A stretch of 64,000 nucleotides of DNA from Primula veris (lineage: Eukaryota > Streptophyta > Magnoliopsida > Ericales > Primulaceae): NCBI GenBank assembly GCA_963682055.1, contig OY821747.1, forward strand, positions 21,388,126-21,452,125. Reading direction: 5' to 3'. This document shows positions 1 to 13,000 of the stretch, piece by piece. The notes under the pieces were generated by a model that saw only the letters and a list, made by a program, of their open reading frames with translations, did no database searches and had not been told where the DNA came from. Each line of letters begins with the position of its first letter. Within the stretch, counting starts at the first letter, position 1. Position numbers and translations under genes: made by a program.

Positions 1-247
1 CTTTTACCTTTTAGTAGTACATTATAACGTAGCTTCTGATTAAAAAAACAAGGGGTCTGTTTAATCTCACTTGATGAATGTATTTTCCAACAAAACTTTT
101 CTAATTCAAGGGAAATAAAACATTTTCCAACTAAATAATATCCCTCGAAAAATACACTCTCAATAAAAAAAGAGACACTTTAACCTAATTAAAAAATACT
201 AATTAATATGAACGAATTATAAGCCTTAAGAAAATAATGAATAATCA
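1..247. other. A/T-rich flank, no gene seen
   Basis: This is unique-looking A/T-rich sequence to the left of the large LTR element. Its last five bases (243-247, aatca) are the left target-site duplication of that element. No reading frame or RNA gene was seen. Confidence 0.6.
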
Positions 248-515
248 TGATGGAAACACATTTTATTTTGCAGCGGAAAACTGCCATTGAATCCTAATTA
301 TAGTGTATATGAATTATATAAAAACGATACAGAAATATCTCGCGGGCAGTGCTCGATCATACCTAATCTTCTACCGAATTCCTATAATATTCTTTCTCCT
401 AAAAAGATGAACTCTCAAATCATAGAAAGCTTATATAAAACTGTTTATTAGACTGTCATTTTTTTTCACAGCATAGAAGTATATTTATAGGCTACAATAG
501 AGACCTACGTTACAA

Positions 516-689
516 AATAATGTTTGATTTGGTGAGAGTGAAAAGTTGTCACAAGTCTGTCACTAATTTTAAAAGTTGTCAGAAATTTGTCACAAATTAA
601 CTAAACTGTCACAAAAACCGTCGCTAATAAACTCGTAACGAAAAATACCGTCACTAATTCCGTCGCTATTTGAGTATTTTTTTGTAGTG
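516..689 (+). mobile_element. CACTA-like fragment or MITE in the LTR
   Basis: This 174-bp segment is absent from the matching position of the other LTR copy. It is flanked by caa at 513-515 and 690-692, fitting the 3-bp TSD of CACTA (En/Spm) elements. The right end reads TTTTTTGTAGTG, the complement of a CACTAC terminus. The body holds repeated CGTCACTAAT and CGTCGCTAAT motifs typical of CACTA subterminal repeats. The left end lacks a clear CACTA terminus, so it may be end-deleted. Confidence 0.55.
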
Positions 690-760
690 CAAGAACAATA
701 AAACTTCTACTTAACATAAATATCTAACCCTACTTAGATTATGACTTAATTAATAAATAT

Positions 761-1804
761 GGGCAATTAACAAAAACATACCATATTCCTATTATATTTA
801 ACAAAAACATACCCTCAAAAGTTAAATTATCAAAAACATACATATATATACTTATTATTTCTCTAATTCTAATAAGACCATAATCTAATCTCTCTCTCTA
901 ACCGCAACTCTCTCTCTAATCACACATATCTCTCTCTAACACACGATAATCGCACATTTTTCTAACACATGCTAATCACCCATCTCTCTCTCTAAAAATG
1001 ACTAAAAACTCACAAAATATTCATATGCTAATTATAAAATGTCATACCCTAATTTTAAAATGTCATACCCTAAATATTATGAATCACAATCAAATATCTA
1101 AAAAAAGTTAATACCCTAATTTTAAAATTTAATACCCTAATTTCAAAAATTTATACCCTGATTTCAAAACTTCATACCCTAATTTCAAAACTTCATACAC
1201 TAATTTCAAAATTTCATACCCTAATTTCAAAACTTCATACCCTACATATGGATTTCTCTCAAATACTGTGCATATGGATTTTCCTCATTCAACTTGAAAA
1301 CCATAAGTTTTACAATAGTCTCAAACCTCAATAAATAGAAAACAATCTCACCAATTTCATATATTTTTCATATATTACGGGATAGAAAATAATCTCACCA
1401 ATTTCATATATTTTTCATATATTACGGGGTATCAACCAGTGTAATATTTGTGTATTACGTATGTATATATATGTATTTATATGTATATGGATGTTTATAT
1501 AATATAGATAGTGTTCGGTGGTTAGTGGCGGATTTTCGTGGTGTAGGAGGGGAGATAGATAGAGTGGGATATAAAAGAAAGATAAGAAGAACAATGGAGA
1601 AGAGAGAAAGTAAGATCATAGAGATGTACATAGAAGAATTGGTGTGAGAGAGAAAAATGAATGAGAGAGAGAGTAAGATGAGAGATAGAGAAAGAAGAGA
1701 ATAAATAACATTAAATTTGTTTGGTATGTTTTTGATAATGAAAAGTTTTTGGTTATGTTTTTGTTAATTTAGTTTAAAAAATAGTATGTTTTGTTAATTT
1801 ATCA
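761..1804. mobile_element. Nonautonomous Mutator-like TIR element
   Basis: The element is 1044 bp, flanked by taataaatat at 751-760 and 1805-1814. The other LTR copy carries that 10-mer once, uninterrupted (near 10341), so the empty site is in the same window. The ends are inverted repeats built around AATTAACAAAAACATAC, and that motif recurs in tandem inside each end. A 9-10-bp TSD fits Mutator-like elements. No transposase was seen. The middle holds a short tandem array at 1030-1245 with unit about AATTTCAAAACTTCATACCCT. Confidence 0.75.
1030..1245. repeat. About 21-bp tandem repeat inside the Mutator-like element
   Basis: Roughly nine imperfect copies of a 20-22-bp unit close to AATTTCAAAACTTCATACCCT run in direct order. 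No coding sense was seen. Confidence 0.7.
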
Positions 1805-2738
1805 TAATAAATATTATATAGTTTTAATTAAAAAAACCTAATATAATATTATCTAATTAATACTTTTATAATTTTAGGGTAATCTATCAGTAAATTATAT
1901 TTATTTCCATTAGAAAATATAATTAAACTTTTATTACTTCTCAAATTAATATTTGAGAGCATATTATTAAATATTTAAATATCTCCTTATGTTAAAATTA
2001 CAGATATCCACCGACTAAATAAATTACTGTTAATTATTTTTCTTGCCATATTATTTCCTTGACCTTACTACTTAACTTATTTGTTGTGTCGGATATAAAA
2101 TCCACTTGCAAGATTTGACACAAACAAAACTTATAAGATTCTTGAGGGGATATCATCAATCCTTATTAAAGGACGTGAATTTCGTCGATTATAGACACAC
2201 ACCATATAAATAATGTTAATGCCCAACGTACGGGTTTGTTGACCATAACAAATCTCACCCAGGGAAAATCAAAGCAGTATACATTATAAATGTGTGTATC
2301 GAAAATAATCTAGTAATTGAGAGTATAAATATTAGTTATAATTATTTAATTCTGGTGAGTGTCATAAAATAATACCAATTTGTCATGTTTAATATATACT
2401 CTAAGTATACTAGCACAAACAGTCAGAACTCAACTATTCCATATAGTCAAGACAGACATATTAAAACTATGTGCTACAACTATACTGATGGTTGTCCACT
2501 GCATATAAAGTTATGAACGATAAAATATATATTATGTAAGAACCAGTGATTTGATCTTCCATATGTAGGACGTACTCTCTACATACAAAATCACTTACTA
2601 CATAAAATAAAGACACATGTACATCTAAATAACATGTATAACATTACTCAAAACTATTCTCAAATAAATCATTCATTGTTAATAAATAAATACTAAAAAT
2701 CAACAATAAATCATGTCTTTTATTATATCATTTTAACA

Positions 2739-4310
2739 ATCTCCCACTTATATTTAAAGTCATGATTTTCTACATTAAACTCTCATCCCCTCTATTTATC
2801 TAAGATCTTAGCGAAAAAGTCTTAATAAAGGGTTTAATAGAAAGTTAGGATGTAATCATGTTCACTTTTAACTATATGTTGATTTTCTAGAATTATTACT
2901 TAACTAAAAATCCAAGTCTAATAATCAAAATTATTAAAGACTAACTTTTTGGTAAAATTACATTTAATACTTAATCATTTAATATATTTCATTAAACGTT
3001 TTAACATGGATAAATAATCTCGCACTAAGTTAGAATTATATCTACTAATTATGCACATGGCAAAATAAATATAATATCAAATGAATTTCATAACATAAAC
3101 GTGACTTCCAATTGCAAACGCATATGCAACCATCTATACAACATTCCAAATCCGAAAGGAGTAATACTTTCTTGAAAACTAGTATGCTAAATTCGGCTAG
3201 AATTAGAACCGATATAGCTTGATTTGCTATAAGCACAACATCAATTGATGTGACTAACTTGTCTCAAATCCTTTCATTCTAATTATGTGGATAACCATAC
3301 CTTTGATGTAAATAACAATCTCTCATCGTCGTTTTCGATGACTAAATTAATTTACACAATAGTAACAATAATATCAAAACGTACCCATCATGCTTCCGGT
3401 ACTTATAATACTTATCCGATCATTTATCAAAGTCATAAGACTTTATAGCCTGATAAAAAACAGATAAATTAATATCTAGATGCATGCTTACGTCTACAGA
3501 CTTTTTAACCTTGCACAATATGTGCTATTGACCATCTGATTGAATAACATCTGATTGTACCAAAAAAGTATTCAACAAGACTTCCCATTAAGGATAACTG
3601 TTTTGACCAGAATTCTAGCCATTTGTTAATGATCCGAATCTATATCTCATTGCGATCCATTGTATCTAGTGCTTAAGTTTCCAATTTATCAAGGATCATC
3701 TCATAAGATTATTCAAAGTATAAGAAACATCTAGGTCATTTCATAACCCTCCCACTACGATGAACATCCCCATAAGTACTAAGTATTAGAAACTTTTGAA
3801 CTGATGTTATACAATAACATCCTCTACATGAATCACTCTATTTCTCCCCTTGAGAAAACATATCCGTGAGTCCATCATGCGATGTTTCATTTTGAACTAT
3901 AGGTATATAATAAAAATAAATGTCATTCTATTTTCTCTTAACTACTATCAAGCTAACTTTATTTGGATTCGTGGTAACATCTTATCATTTTCCAAGAATC
4001 AGTCAATATGTGCTAATAATGACTTCCGATTCTAAGAACAATAAGAAACCATTTTTTGTTTCTTTTGGATAACCTACAAGAAACAAACATCAACACTCGA
4101 TTGAAACTTCTTTTGCTTTTTTCCTTCAATACGTGTATTGGATTCCATCGTAACAAAACTTCTTAAGACTAGGCTTGTGCCAAATCTGTAGTTCTATAGA
4201 AGTACTTGGTACTAGTTAAGATAAAATCGAGTGTAAGATGTACTTTATGTTTCTACAGTGTACCAAAAAATATGAATAAAATTGACTGAATAACTCACCA
4301 TTAACCTAAC
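2739..4310 (-). other. Interior of the large LTR element, 3' part
   Basis: A/T-rich interior sequence between the 3' LTR and the solo-LTR insertion. The start (2739-2750) is the complement of a polypurine tract. Short open frames occur on both strands, but none gives a recognisable retroelement domain. Confidence 0.5.
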
Positions 4311-5553
4311 TGTTGGCCCGTGTGCTAACCTTAGAGGGGGGGTGAATAAGGTTTATGGCGATTTTCGCCTAATTAAAATTCTAAGCAACTAACACCCAAC
4401 TAATGCAATTCTAAGCTTAAGCGTTATAACAAGAGTTAAAGAATTGCTAGAATTACTTAACGCAAACAAGAAAATAAGCAATAAAATAAGTTGCGTAAAG
4501 TAAAAGTAAGGGAAAGGAATTGACACCGCGATTTATAGAGGTTCGGAAAACGCGCCTACGTCCTCTCCTCGGTACTACCGAGTATTTCACTAAAAATGTT
4601 CTTGCGGATATTACAAATCCTATTGAGCTCAATCGACCGATTGGCTCACCCTCTACCCGGGGTTCCTACTCTTGATACAAGTGCAAGAGAACACGTCTAC
4701 GAGTCTACGACTCCCCCTCAATTTATGAGTACCCGAATGAAAAACCTAGAGCTTTTAAGCTTCACTTGCTTACAAAACCTCTACCCGTTCACTCGCTCAC
4801 AATTGAGTTTATAAAACACTCGATACAAATTTAGTTACAAAAATGTAACTTCGCTCACGATTCTAATTGCTTCTTACAAAGCTAATTGGTGAGTTGTTGA
4901 TGATGATCGAGCTTGAATCTCCTTTTCTTTGATTTCCCTCTTTCTCGAATATATTCACCAAAATGGTGATTTTAGGGTTTTTATGAGAGAGGTTGAAGGA
5001 TGTTAATAGATATTGTAATTGGTGATTTAGGAGAGAGATTGGGGTGGTTTATATAACAGCAAAGTCTGTTTTTCTGGGTTATGACCGTTGAAGATATAAC
5101 AGCTCTTTTCCAGAATAAGCTGAAAAGCTGTTTTCGAAAACTGTAGAAAACGATCGGTCGTTTTCTACAGTCGATCGGTCGTTTTACAGAAAACGATCGG
5201 TCGTTTTCTGAAAACGATCGGTCGTTTTTATACTGGACTCACTGGAAGAAATTTGACCAAAAACGATCGGTCGTTTTTGTCCAGTCGATCGGTCGACTGT
5301 AATCCTGGTCCCGTAAATCTTCGAATGCTCATAACTCCTTCGTTTTAGCTCCGATTTTGGTTCCGCTTGAACCTATGGCTTCGTTATCGAATGCTCTATC
5401 ATTTAAAGACCTGAAATCTACATTTTCTCTTCTTTGGAAAAGACAAGCATTATATCAACGAAATAGAGAAATAGTAAAATCGTAAAATCGTAAAATCATT
5501 AAAAACATAATCAAAGTTATAATCAAAATCATTATTGAACTCTACGTTCAACA
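4311..5553 (+). mobile_element. Solo LTR, about 1.24 kb
   Basis: The segment begins TGTTGGCCCGTG and ends CGTTCAACA, with short inverted ends TGTTG...CAACA. It is flanked by a perfect 5-bp TSD, ctaac, at 4306-4310 and 5554-5558. No internal domain or second LTR is present, so it is a solo LTR left by recombination between the LTRs of an inserted element. It carries the phrase AGAGGGGGGGTGAATAAGG, close to a sequence seen in LTRs of many eudicots. Strand is assigned only from that phrase and is tentative. Confidence 0.85.
5151..5295. repeat. CGATCGGTCG repeats in the solo LTR
   Basis: Six exact copies of CGATCGGTCG start at 5151, 5172, 5194, 5215, 5264 and 5286. Several are embedded in AAAACGATCGGTCGTTTT, which can fold back on itself. 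The first four are spaced 21-22 bp, about two helical turns. Confidence 0.85.
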
Positions 5554-8204
5554 CTAACCATTCTTATAAAAGTCTTTTACCTTCATTTTACTACACCGTT
5601 CTATGATTATTTACTAGGTGAAGTAAACAGTGATATAATCCCTGTATCTGATAAGTAGTCCACTAGCTATCCAAAGAGTTACTCGCTGCCTCGAACAAAT
5701 CGAAGTGTTGATATACATTTCCAAGATACTTATCTGTTTTCGTGTTAAATGCATTGAATAATTCAAAGCACTTAAACGTGTGACGCATCAACTGAATGTA
5801 CATTTACTTTGAATAATCACAAATAAATATGTCCGTCTATTCAAAAACTCATGTATCATGGATCTCGTAGGATTACATGAATCAGAAAGAAGTAATCCTT
5901 ACACTTCTTTAACTCATATAACATTTGAACGTGAAAGATCACTTGGTCATTTTACTATCTAAACAATGATTCAAGAGTTGCTAGTGCCTTCACTTTCAAT
6001 GATCCAAATGGACCGTTTTAAACCAACCTTGCATCATTTTTAGATTAAAATAACGTAGGTGTACATGCAAAAGTTATGCATAGTTCATTACTTGAAAATT
6101 ACTTTCTCTTACATAGTATGTTAATAATATTATTCAAATTTTAATTGCTATGTAGAATTAGAATTTAACAATAATATAAAAATCATTCACCTGTTTACCA
6201 TATCCGACAAATTGTCTATTTTACCTAATAACCGGAGAGTTATTAAAATAAGCAAAATGTTTTCATCAATTATCTTAGAAACTGAACGAAAGTTCTTTCT
6301 AGTGGAAGGTCTATATAGAATGTCTACTATTATCAATATATGATTGATACTAATAAATTCTAATATTTTTCACCCTAACTACTTGCACCTGTGCAATCTT
6401 TCAAAAAGTATAATATCTCGCCATCACTAAACTGTCTGTTTTACTGTAACATTTGCAATAAATTACAACCATGATTAGTGATTCTAATATCTACACACCA
6501 GCTTACGGTAGATACAATTACTAAACATTTTTCAGCAACAAGTGAAAGAGATATAACTTATAGCTTAATATTTAAGTTAAATGTATCGGACAATATTAAT
6601 TTAAATGACTTACGTAGTTCATGAAATATTTTTCTTTTCTTATAACCATTCGCTTTAGAAAAATAAACATTTTTCATTAATCTAAGCAAAAATTGACTTT
6701 TCATGAAAACTTTTGGTGCCTTAACTATCAATTTGAGTTTGCTCATTGATTTTACCTTTTAAGGATCTCAAATTCAAGAACATGATCCTTAAACCGTGTC
6801 TTTTTGTTATTATTGTGTTTAACAAGTTTCACATGTTATTTTCTCTATCATCACAATCCGAATCTTAAACACACGTTTTAGATACATCGTGATGTCATAG
6901 ACATATAACATGGATTGATGTTGATGTTGTAATACATTAATCATGAATGACAATATATATTACTGCTAGATCTCATTAAATTATATTCAATCCACCTCCG
7001 ATAAGGATGGGTCAACTAATTAGTTATCCGCTCACTCGGAACCGATGGACATACCTTAAAACATAAATTTTGCTTACTAGCAATCAAATAAAAATATACT
7101 ACTTTTCTTTTCAGTCATAATAATTCTAATCAACAACTTAACATTTTAAGTACAATAACTAGTGGCATAAATGCTATTTATTATCATGAGAAAACTATTT
7201 CTAATAAAATAAATAAATGCGCAACAAAAATAACTATAAATTATTAATAAATATGGTCCCTAATCCAATATTTAAAACTTTAATCCACCACCAGCCTAAT
7301 AACCGTAAATAATATGCTTCGATGGGAGGACGTATATTATTTAACAATCGATATGCTAGTTTAGCCATTTAATTTTATTGTATAGACAAATGCCAAAGTA
7401 AAAAATAAATATTTTCCTTAACTTTGTTCCTATAATATTAACATAGCCTCAACGAAGAGGGATACTAATAATTATATCTAAGTGAATGACATCGTCCATT
7501 ATAAATCCATTGTCCCGGTATATAATTTTTCAGATGGAGAAATGATTAGATACTAACAAAATATTTATACTTTATACTTGATGATTCCGTAATTATTCCA
7601 TCCGATAGGAAGGAAAGCATTATAGCCAACGCGTAAAATAATCACTTCATCTATAAAATAGTAATGGAGATCGTGACATTTATACGAAATAAAGTCACTT
7701 TGCCACTTAGTTATTTATAATTTTAGGGATACAAATTATATTTAGTGATCTGTAATTAATTTCATCCGTTGGGGAGAAATGCACTAAATCCAACGCTTGA
7801 AATTAAATACATCACTTAAAATTTGTTTTTATGCAATTCAATTAACCATTAATTAAATCTAATTGTTATTAATTAATTAAGTCTAAACAATATTAATTAA
7901 TCTAGTTAGTCAAATTAAAACTATTATTAATCAATAAAACAATTATCAATTCAATATAAATAGTTTCTAATTAATTAAACTTTAACTATTAATAATCAAT
8001 AACAAATATCAATTAAATCTAAATAGTTATTAATTAATTACATGAAGTTTTCAGATTATATATAAAGTGTAGTACTACATCTGTCATAAACTGTAACAAA
8101 GTGGGTCAACTTGTAACTTTCTGAAACTATTATGGGTTCAAAATGCTTCTATTCTTAAATTTACAAAACCAGTTCCTGCCATTAAAACAAGCAAACTAAA
8201 TTTA

Positions 8205-8420
8205 AAACCCATTAGCTCCTACCGCCACAAGGTCTTGGGCTCCCTTCTGCCATTCCGACGAGCCCACAACTGGGAACACCGACGTAGTCCCAGACCATCA
8301 GCGGCCACCACTTTCAGTCGTTCTGCCCCGTCCCTTCGCCGATCTGATCTTGCACCGGCGAGACACGGCCAACCTCACCCCAGCGAGTGGTTTCGATTAC
8401 CAATACAAAGATCCCAACAA
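8205..8420. other. GC-rich island in A/T-rich element interior
   Basis: About 215 bp of conspicuously GC-rich sequence, unlike its surroundings. It holds an open frame of 67 codons on the plus strand (8235-8438) with no domain I recognise. It could be a captured host exon or untranslated-region fragment, or a less decayed piece of the element's 5' region. Confidence 0.4.
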
Positions 8421-8452
8421 AAAAATAAACATATTTAATCTAAATATACATA

Positions 8453-8455
<3 letters not shown>

Positions 8456-8485
<30 letters not shown>
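8456..8485. repeat. (TA)n microsatellite
   Basis: Uninterrupted TA dinucleotide run of 30 bp. Confidence 0.95.
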
Positions 8486-8488
<3 letters not shown>

Positions 8489-8566
8489 ACATATATTAAT
8501 CACCAAACCGTGATCCTCAAACATATATACATACATATAAAATCCATGTATTCGTACACATGCTTA

Positions 8567-9321
8567 GAGACGGATGCACGTAGGGGCACGGGGGTTCCAT
8601 GCATCCCAAATTTTTCACCAAATGTAATTACGAAAATGCCCTTAAAATTTATATTAATCCATAATATCTCTTTTTTGTTACATATACTATACTTTTAGTT
8701 AACTCTTATTCATTTGGTTAGATTGTTTTCTTTTCTAAAAGGTTACAACAATACTCGTATTCTAAACAAGAATTTTCGTACAATTTTACAACAATACTAG
8801 TATCATAAATAAAAAATAAGAGAATAAATTAATCTAGTTTCAAAGGCATCGGAGATTTTTGCAGAACAAATTAATTTGTTTATTGAAAATGAATGTGATG
8901 ATGTACCCAGAACATACTTATAACTGAGATATAACTTATCTGTAGTTGAATCGTGAACTGAACTGCTTATAATTAACATTTATTCAATTGATAAGATGAC
9001 TTGAAGGCATTGAAGGTTTTTCCTAAACAAATTAATCTGTTTATTCTAGAGTTTGATAAGATTTTATAACTTGTTTTATTTTTTACTTTCTATTATATCG
9101 TGACGGTTTTTTATTGTACTCTTATAACATTCAATATTCGTTTTGTCTATTTTGTTTGTAAGCAAATCGACCAGACTGGACAAACCGAACAACAAACGTC
9201 GAATGAATTATTAATTGGTTTGTTTTTTGGGGAAACTAGTTATGTAAACGAATTACATTAGTTTTGTTTTCAATTTAAATCAAAGCAAATCGATTATTTT
9301 AATTTATATACAAATATTATA

Positions 9322-9402
<81 letters not shown>

Positions 9403-9549
9403 ATTTTAAAAAGTCTACCTGAACTTACTTATTTAAATATTATAGCACATTATTCTAGGTTCACATGAACTAATAAATTTTTGGCACTAATCGCCGTTAT
9501 TATTATAAAAAATTATACCTCCGAATCTAAAATCCTGAATACGCCCTTG
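8567..9549. mobile_element. Nonautonomous TIR element, about 0.98 kb
   Basis: A perfect 10-bp repeat, cacatgctta, lies at 8557-8566 and 9550-9559. The ends are loosely inverted (GAGACGGATGCACGTAGG on the left; complement CAAGGGCGTATTCAGG on the right), of the gggcggatccagg type common in plant repeats. A (TA)38 run (9325-9400) sits inside. No transposase was seen. The TSD length favours a Mutator-like element; an 8-bp hAT reading (catgctta) is possible. Confidence 0.65.
9325..9400. repeat. (TA)n microsatellite
   Basis: 76-bp pure AT/TA run inside the 8567-9549 TIR element. Confidence 0.95.
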
Positions 9550-9624
9550 CACATGCTTACTATATCAAATCCTCGTGTTCAAACCAATTCCAGATTATAC
9601 ACTATCAATAATTAAATCATGTCA

Positions 9625-9625
<1 letters not shown>

Positions 9626-9686
<61 letters not shown>
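9626..9686. repeat. (TA)n microsatellite
   Basis: 61-bp TA run in the 5' interior of the large LTR element. The tyrosine-isoleucine frames it creates on both strands are not genes. Confidence 0.95.
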
Positions 9687-9690
<4 letters not shown>

Positions 9691-9995
9691 CGTGACTGCA
9701 TCCAAATATTCACTGAGCAAAAGTCAAAGTCCACAACAACAAAGGGTAACAACAAGGATTTAAACAATGTAAATAACTTCCGTACATATGTCAATCACAT
9801 ACTCATCCTGACATTATATATAATTGTAAAACAAATTGCCAAAAGAATTACAGTAGTACCTAAAATATATAATCTTAGCATATACGATATATCATTTTTC
9901 TACAACAACAAATTAAAAATTTAACATAAATACTGATTAAATATCTGATCAATCAAAGAACAATTATAACTGAAATCCATAAACACTATAATCAA

Positions 9996-10008
9996 GACTC
10001 TGATACCA
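9996..10008 (-). other. Primer-binding site of the large LTR element
   Basis: The complement reads TGGTATCAGAGTC, matching the initiator tRNA-Met 3' end type (TGGTATCAGAGC) at 11 of 12 positions. It lies two bases from the 5' LTR (10011-13498), which fixes the element on the minus strand. Confidence 0.85.
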
Positions 10009-10010
10009 AT

Positions 10011-13000
10011 TGATGGAAACACGTTTTATTTTGCAACGAAAAACTGGAATTGGATCCTGATTATAGTGTAAATGAATTATATAAAAACGATACAGAAATA
10101 TCTCGCGAGCAGTGCTCGATCACACATGATCATATTCTACCGTTTCCTATAATATTCTTGCTCATAGAGAGACGCACTCTCAAACTGTGAAAACCTTAGA
10201 AAACTGTTTATTAGATGGTCATTATTTTTCTTTTTCACAGAAGTATATTTATTGACTACAGTAGAGATTTAGTATACAAGAAGAATAAGTCTTCTACTTA
10301 ATATATATATCTAACCCTACTTAGATTATAACTTAATTAATAAATATTATATAGTTTTAATTAAAAAACTAATATAATATTATCTAATTAATACTTTTAT
10401 AATCATATGATAATCTATCAGTAAATTATATTCATTTCCATTAAACAATATAATTGCACTCTTATTACTTCTCAAATTAATATTTGAGAGCACATTATTA
10501 AATATTTAAATATCTCCTCACGTTAAGAGTACAGATATCCACCGAGTAAATAAATTACTGATAATTATTTTACTTGACATATTATTTTCTCGACCTTACC
10601 ACTTAACTTATTTGTTGTGTCGGATATAAAATTCACTTGCAAGACTTGACACAAACAAAACTTATAAATTTCTCGAGGAGATATCATTAATTATTATTAA
10701 ATGACGTGAATTTCGTCGATTATAAACACACACCATGTAAATAATATTAATGTCCAACGTACGGGGTTGTTGACCACAACAAATCTCACCCATTACGAAT
10801 CAAAGCAATATACATTATAAATATGTGTATTGAAAATAATCTAGTGATTAAGAGTATAAGTAGTCATAATAATTGATTAGTTATAATTATTTTATTTTGG
10901 TCAGTATTATAAACTAATACCACTTTGTCCTGTTCAATATACTCTAAGTATACTACCACAGAGTCGAAACTCAACTGTTCTTTGTAGTCAAAACAGACAT
11001 ACTAAAACTATGTACTACAACTAAATTGATGGTTGTCCACTGCATCTAAAGTTGTGAACGATAAAATATATATTCTGTAAGAACCAGTGATTTGATCTTC
11101 CGTGTGTAAGACATTGAAAAAACATATGTCCGAAGTTCTGAGTGCAATTACACGTTTTCAGTTGCAACTATAGTTGTAATCACAGTTGCAACTGACGAAT
11201 ATAATGAAGTAAAATATTGAACATGAGACGTTTTCAAACAGAGTTCGACATGATCACGTTGTCTACATCTCCGGAGCCCTCACTCAGTATTAATTGATAT
11301 TGAAAGAAACAATGATAAGACTCGAGACTTACAATATCATGACTTCCTCATGTATATGCCTATCTTACCATTTCTAACTCACAACTATCAATTTATAATG
11401 GCATCCCGCCACGATCTTTTTAAGTTTGTTTCTCTTTCATGTAAAACGAGTGTTGTTGATCTATAATATCAGTATATCTACATTGTATTCAACATACGAA
11501 ATACTAAAAACTAATAGACTTTATATATAGCTTTTACAAAAGATTCTAACTTGATCATTTAAGGAAAATATTTCATTTATCTTCTTTCCTTACACGACTT
11601 GGAGATCTTCAAATATATATATTTTAGTTAATTAGTCTTTGTCTTCTACCAAATCAAATATTGTTTAATTCGAAATTATACAAATCTTTAATTTAATTAT
11701 ATTCAAGATATCTCCAAAGAATCATTCTTTCTTTGATGTTTTTTTACTTGATAAAGAGTCTTCATTTTAAATATTTTATTTCAATAAGAAAATATCTTCA
11801 ATATATTTTTTCTATCATTCAGAGATGGCTTCAAATCATGTAAACTTGTTCAACATGCTTTGATTCTTCTCGAATATATTTGACCGAATATTACAGAATC
11901 TGTCCAGCATAGTCAGTTCCAACTGAGGTTGCAAATGAATGCACAAATTGAACTTAATCGTTACACAATACATGTCTCTATATTGAGAGTTTATTATGAA
12001 TATATAAAACTATATTTTCCAATATGATGACAAACAATATGTCACTAGAATCTCGGATCTAAGACCTAACAATCTCCCCATTTGTCATTATTTTGGTACA
12101 AATTTGAATTGTAGAATCGATTATAACCAAAACCCACTCTCAATTGAAGCTTCTCATCTCTTCAGAATAACCATCTCATATATGTAATTATTGCACTTTG
12201 ATAAACGCCAATATAATATTTCATAAAGTATAATATTCCAGTTTACCTTCAAGTATGGGATTTATAAAAAGATTCTCTTTCGCTTCTTAACTTCATATTC
12301 CAAGAACACAGGATACACACCAAGTAAAGTCTGATGTGAAGCTCTGATACCAATTGAAAAAACATATGTCCGAAGTTCTGAGTGCAGTTACGCGTTTTCA
12401 GCTGCAACTATAGTTGTAACCATAGTTGCAACTGACGAATATAATAAACTTAATAAAAAAACATTGAACACGAGACGTTTTTAAACGGAGTTCGACATGA
12501 TAAACGGTGTTTGACATTATCACATTGTCTACATCTCCGGAGCCCTCACTCGGTATTTATTGATATTGAAAGGAACAATGAAAAAATTTGAGACTTACAA
12601 TATCATGACTCACTCATGTATATGTCTATCTTACCATCTCTAACTCACAACTATCAATCTCTAATGCCATGCCGCCACGATCTTTTTAAATTTGTTTCTC
12701 TCTCATGTACAACGAGTGTTGTTGATCTATAATATCAGTTTATCTATATTGTATTCAACACATAAAATACTAAAAACTAATAGAATTTATATATAGCATT
12801 TACAAAAGATTATAACTTGATCATTTACGGAAAATATTTCCTTTATCTTCTTTACTTGTCAGACTTGGAGATCTTCAAATATATATCTTCTAGTTAATTA
12901 GTCTTTGTCTTCTAATAAATCAGTTATTGTTTAATTTAAAATTATACAAATCTTTAATTTAATTATATTCAAGATATCTCCAAAAAATCTTTCATTCTTT

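Larger units (their letters stand above)
248..2738 (-). repeat. 3' LTR of the large element
   Basis: This LTR starts TG (plus-strand reading) and ends CA at 2738. It is followed by aatctccca, the complement of a purine tract, as expected where a minus-strand interior meets its 3' LTR. Its length is inflated by a CACTA-like insert and a 1044-bp Mutator-like insert. The other LTR copy (10011-13498) is the empty site for both. Confidence 0.85.
5559..8556 (-). other. Interior of the large LTR element, middle part
   Basis: Continuation of the element interior after the solo LTR. It is A/T-rich with many stops in all frames and no readable gag, protease, integrase or reverse transcriptase motif. 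7800-8040 is rich in AATTAATTAA-like simple sequence. A GC-rich patch (8205-8420) and a TA run (8456-8485) are listed separately. Confidence 0.5.

Noticed and set aside
9575..9924. Open frames of 60-101 codons rich in Tyr-Ile repeats on both strands
   Set aside because: They are produced by the (TA)n microsatellite at 9626-9686 and have no other protein-like content.
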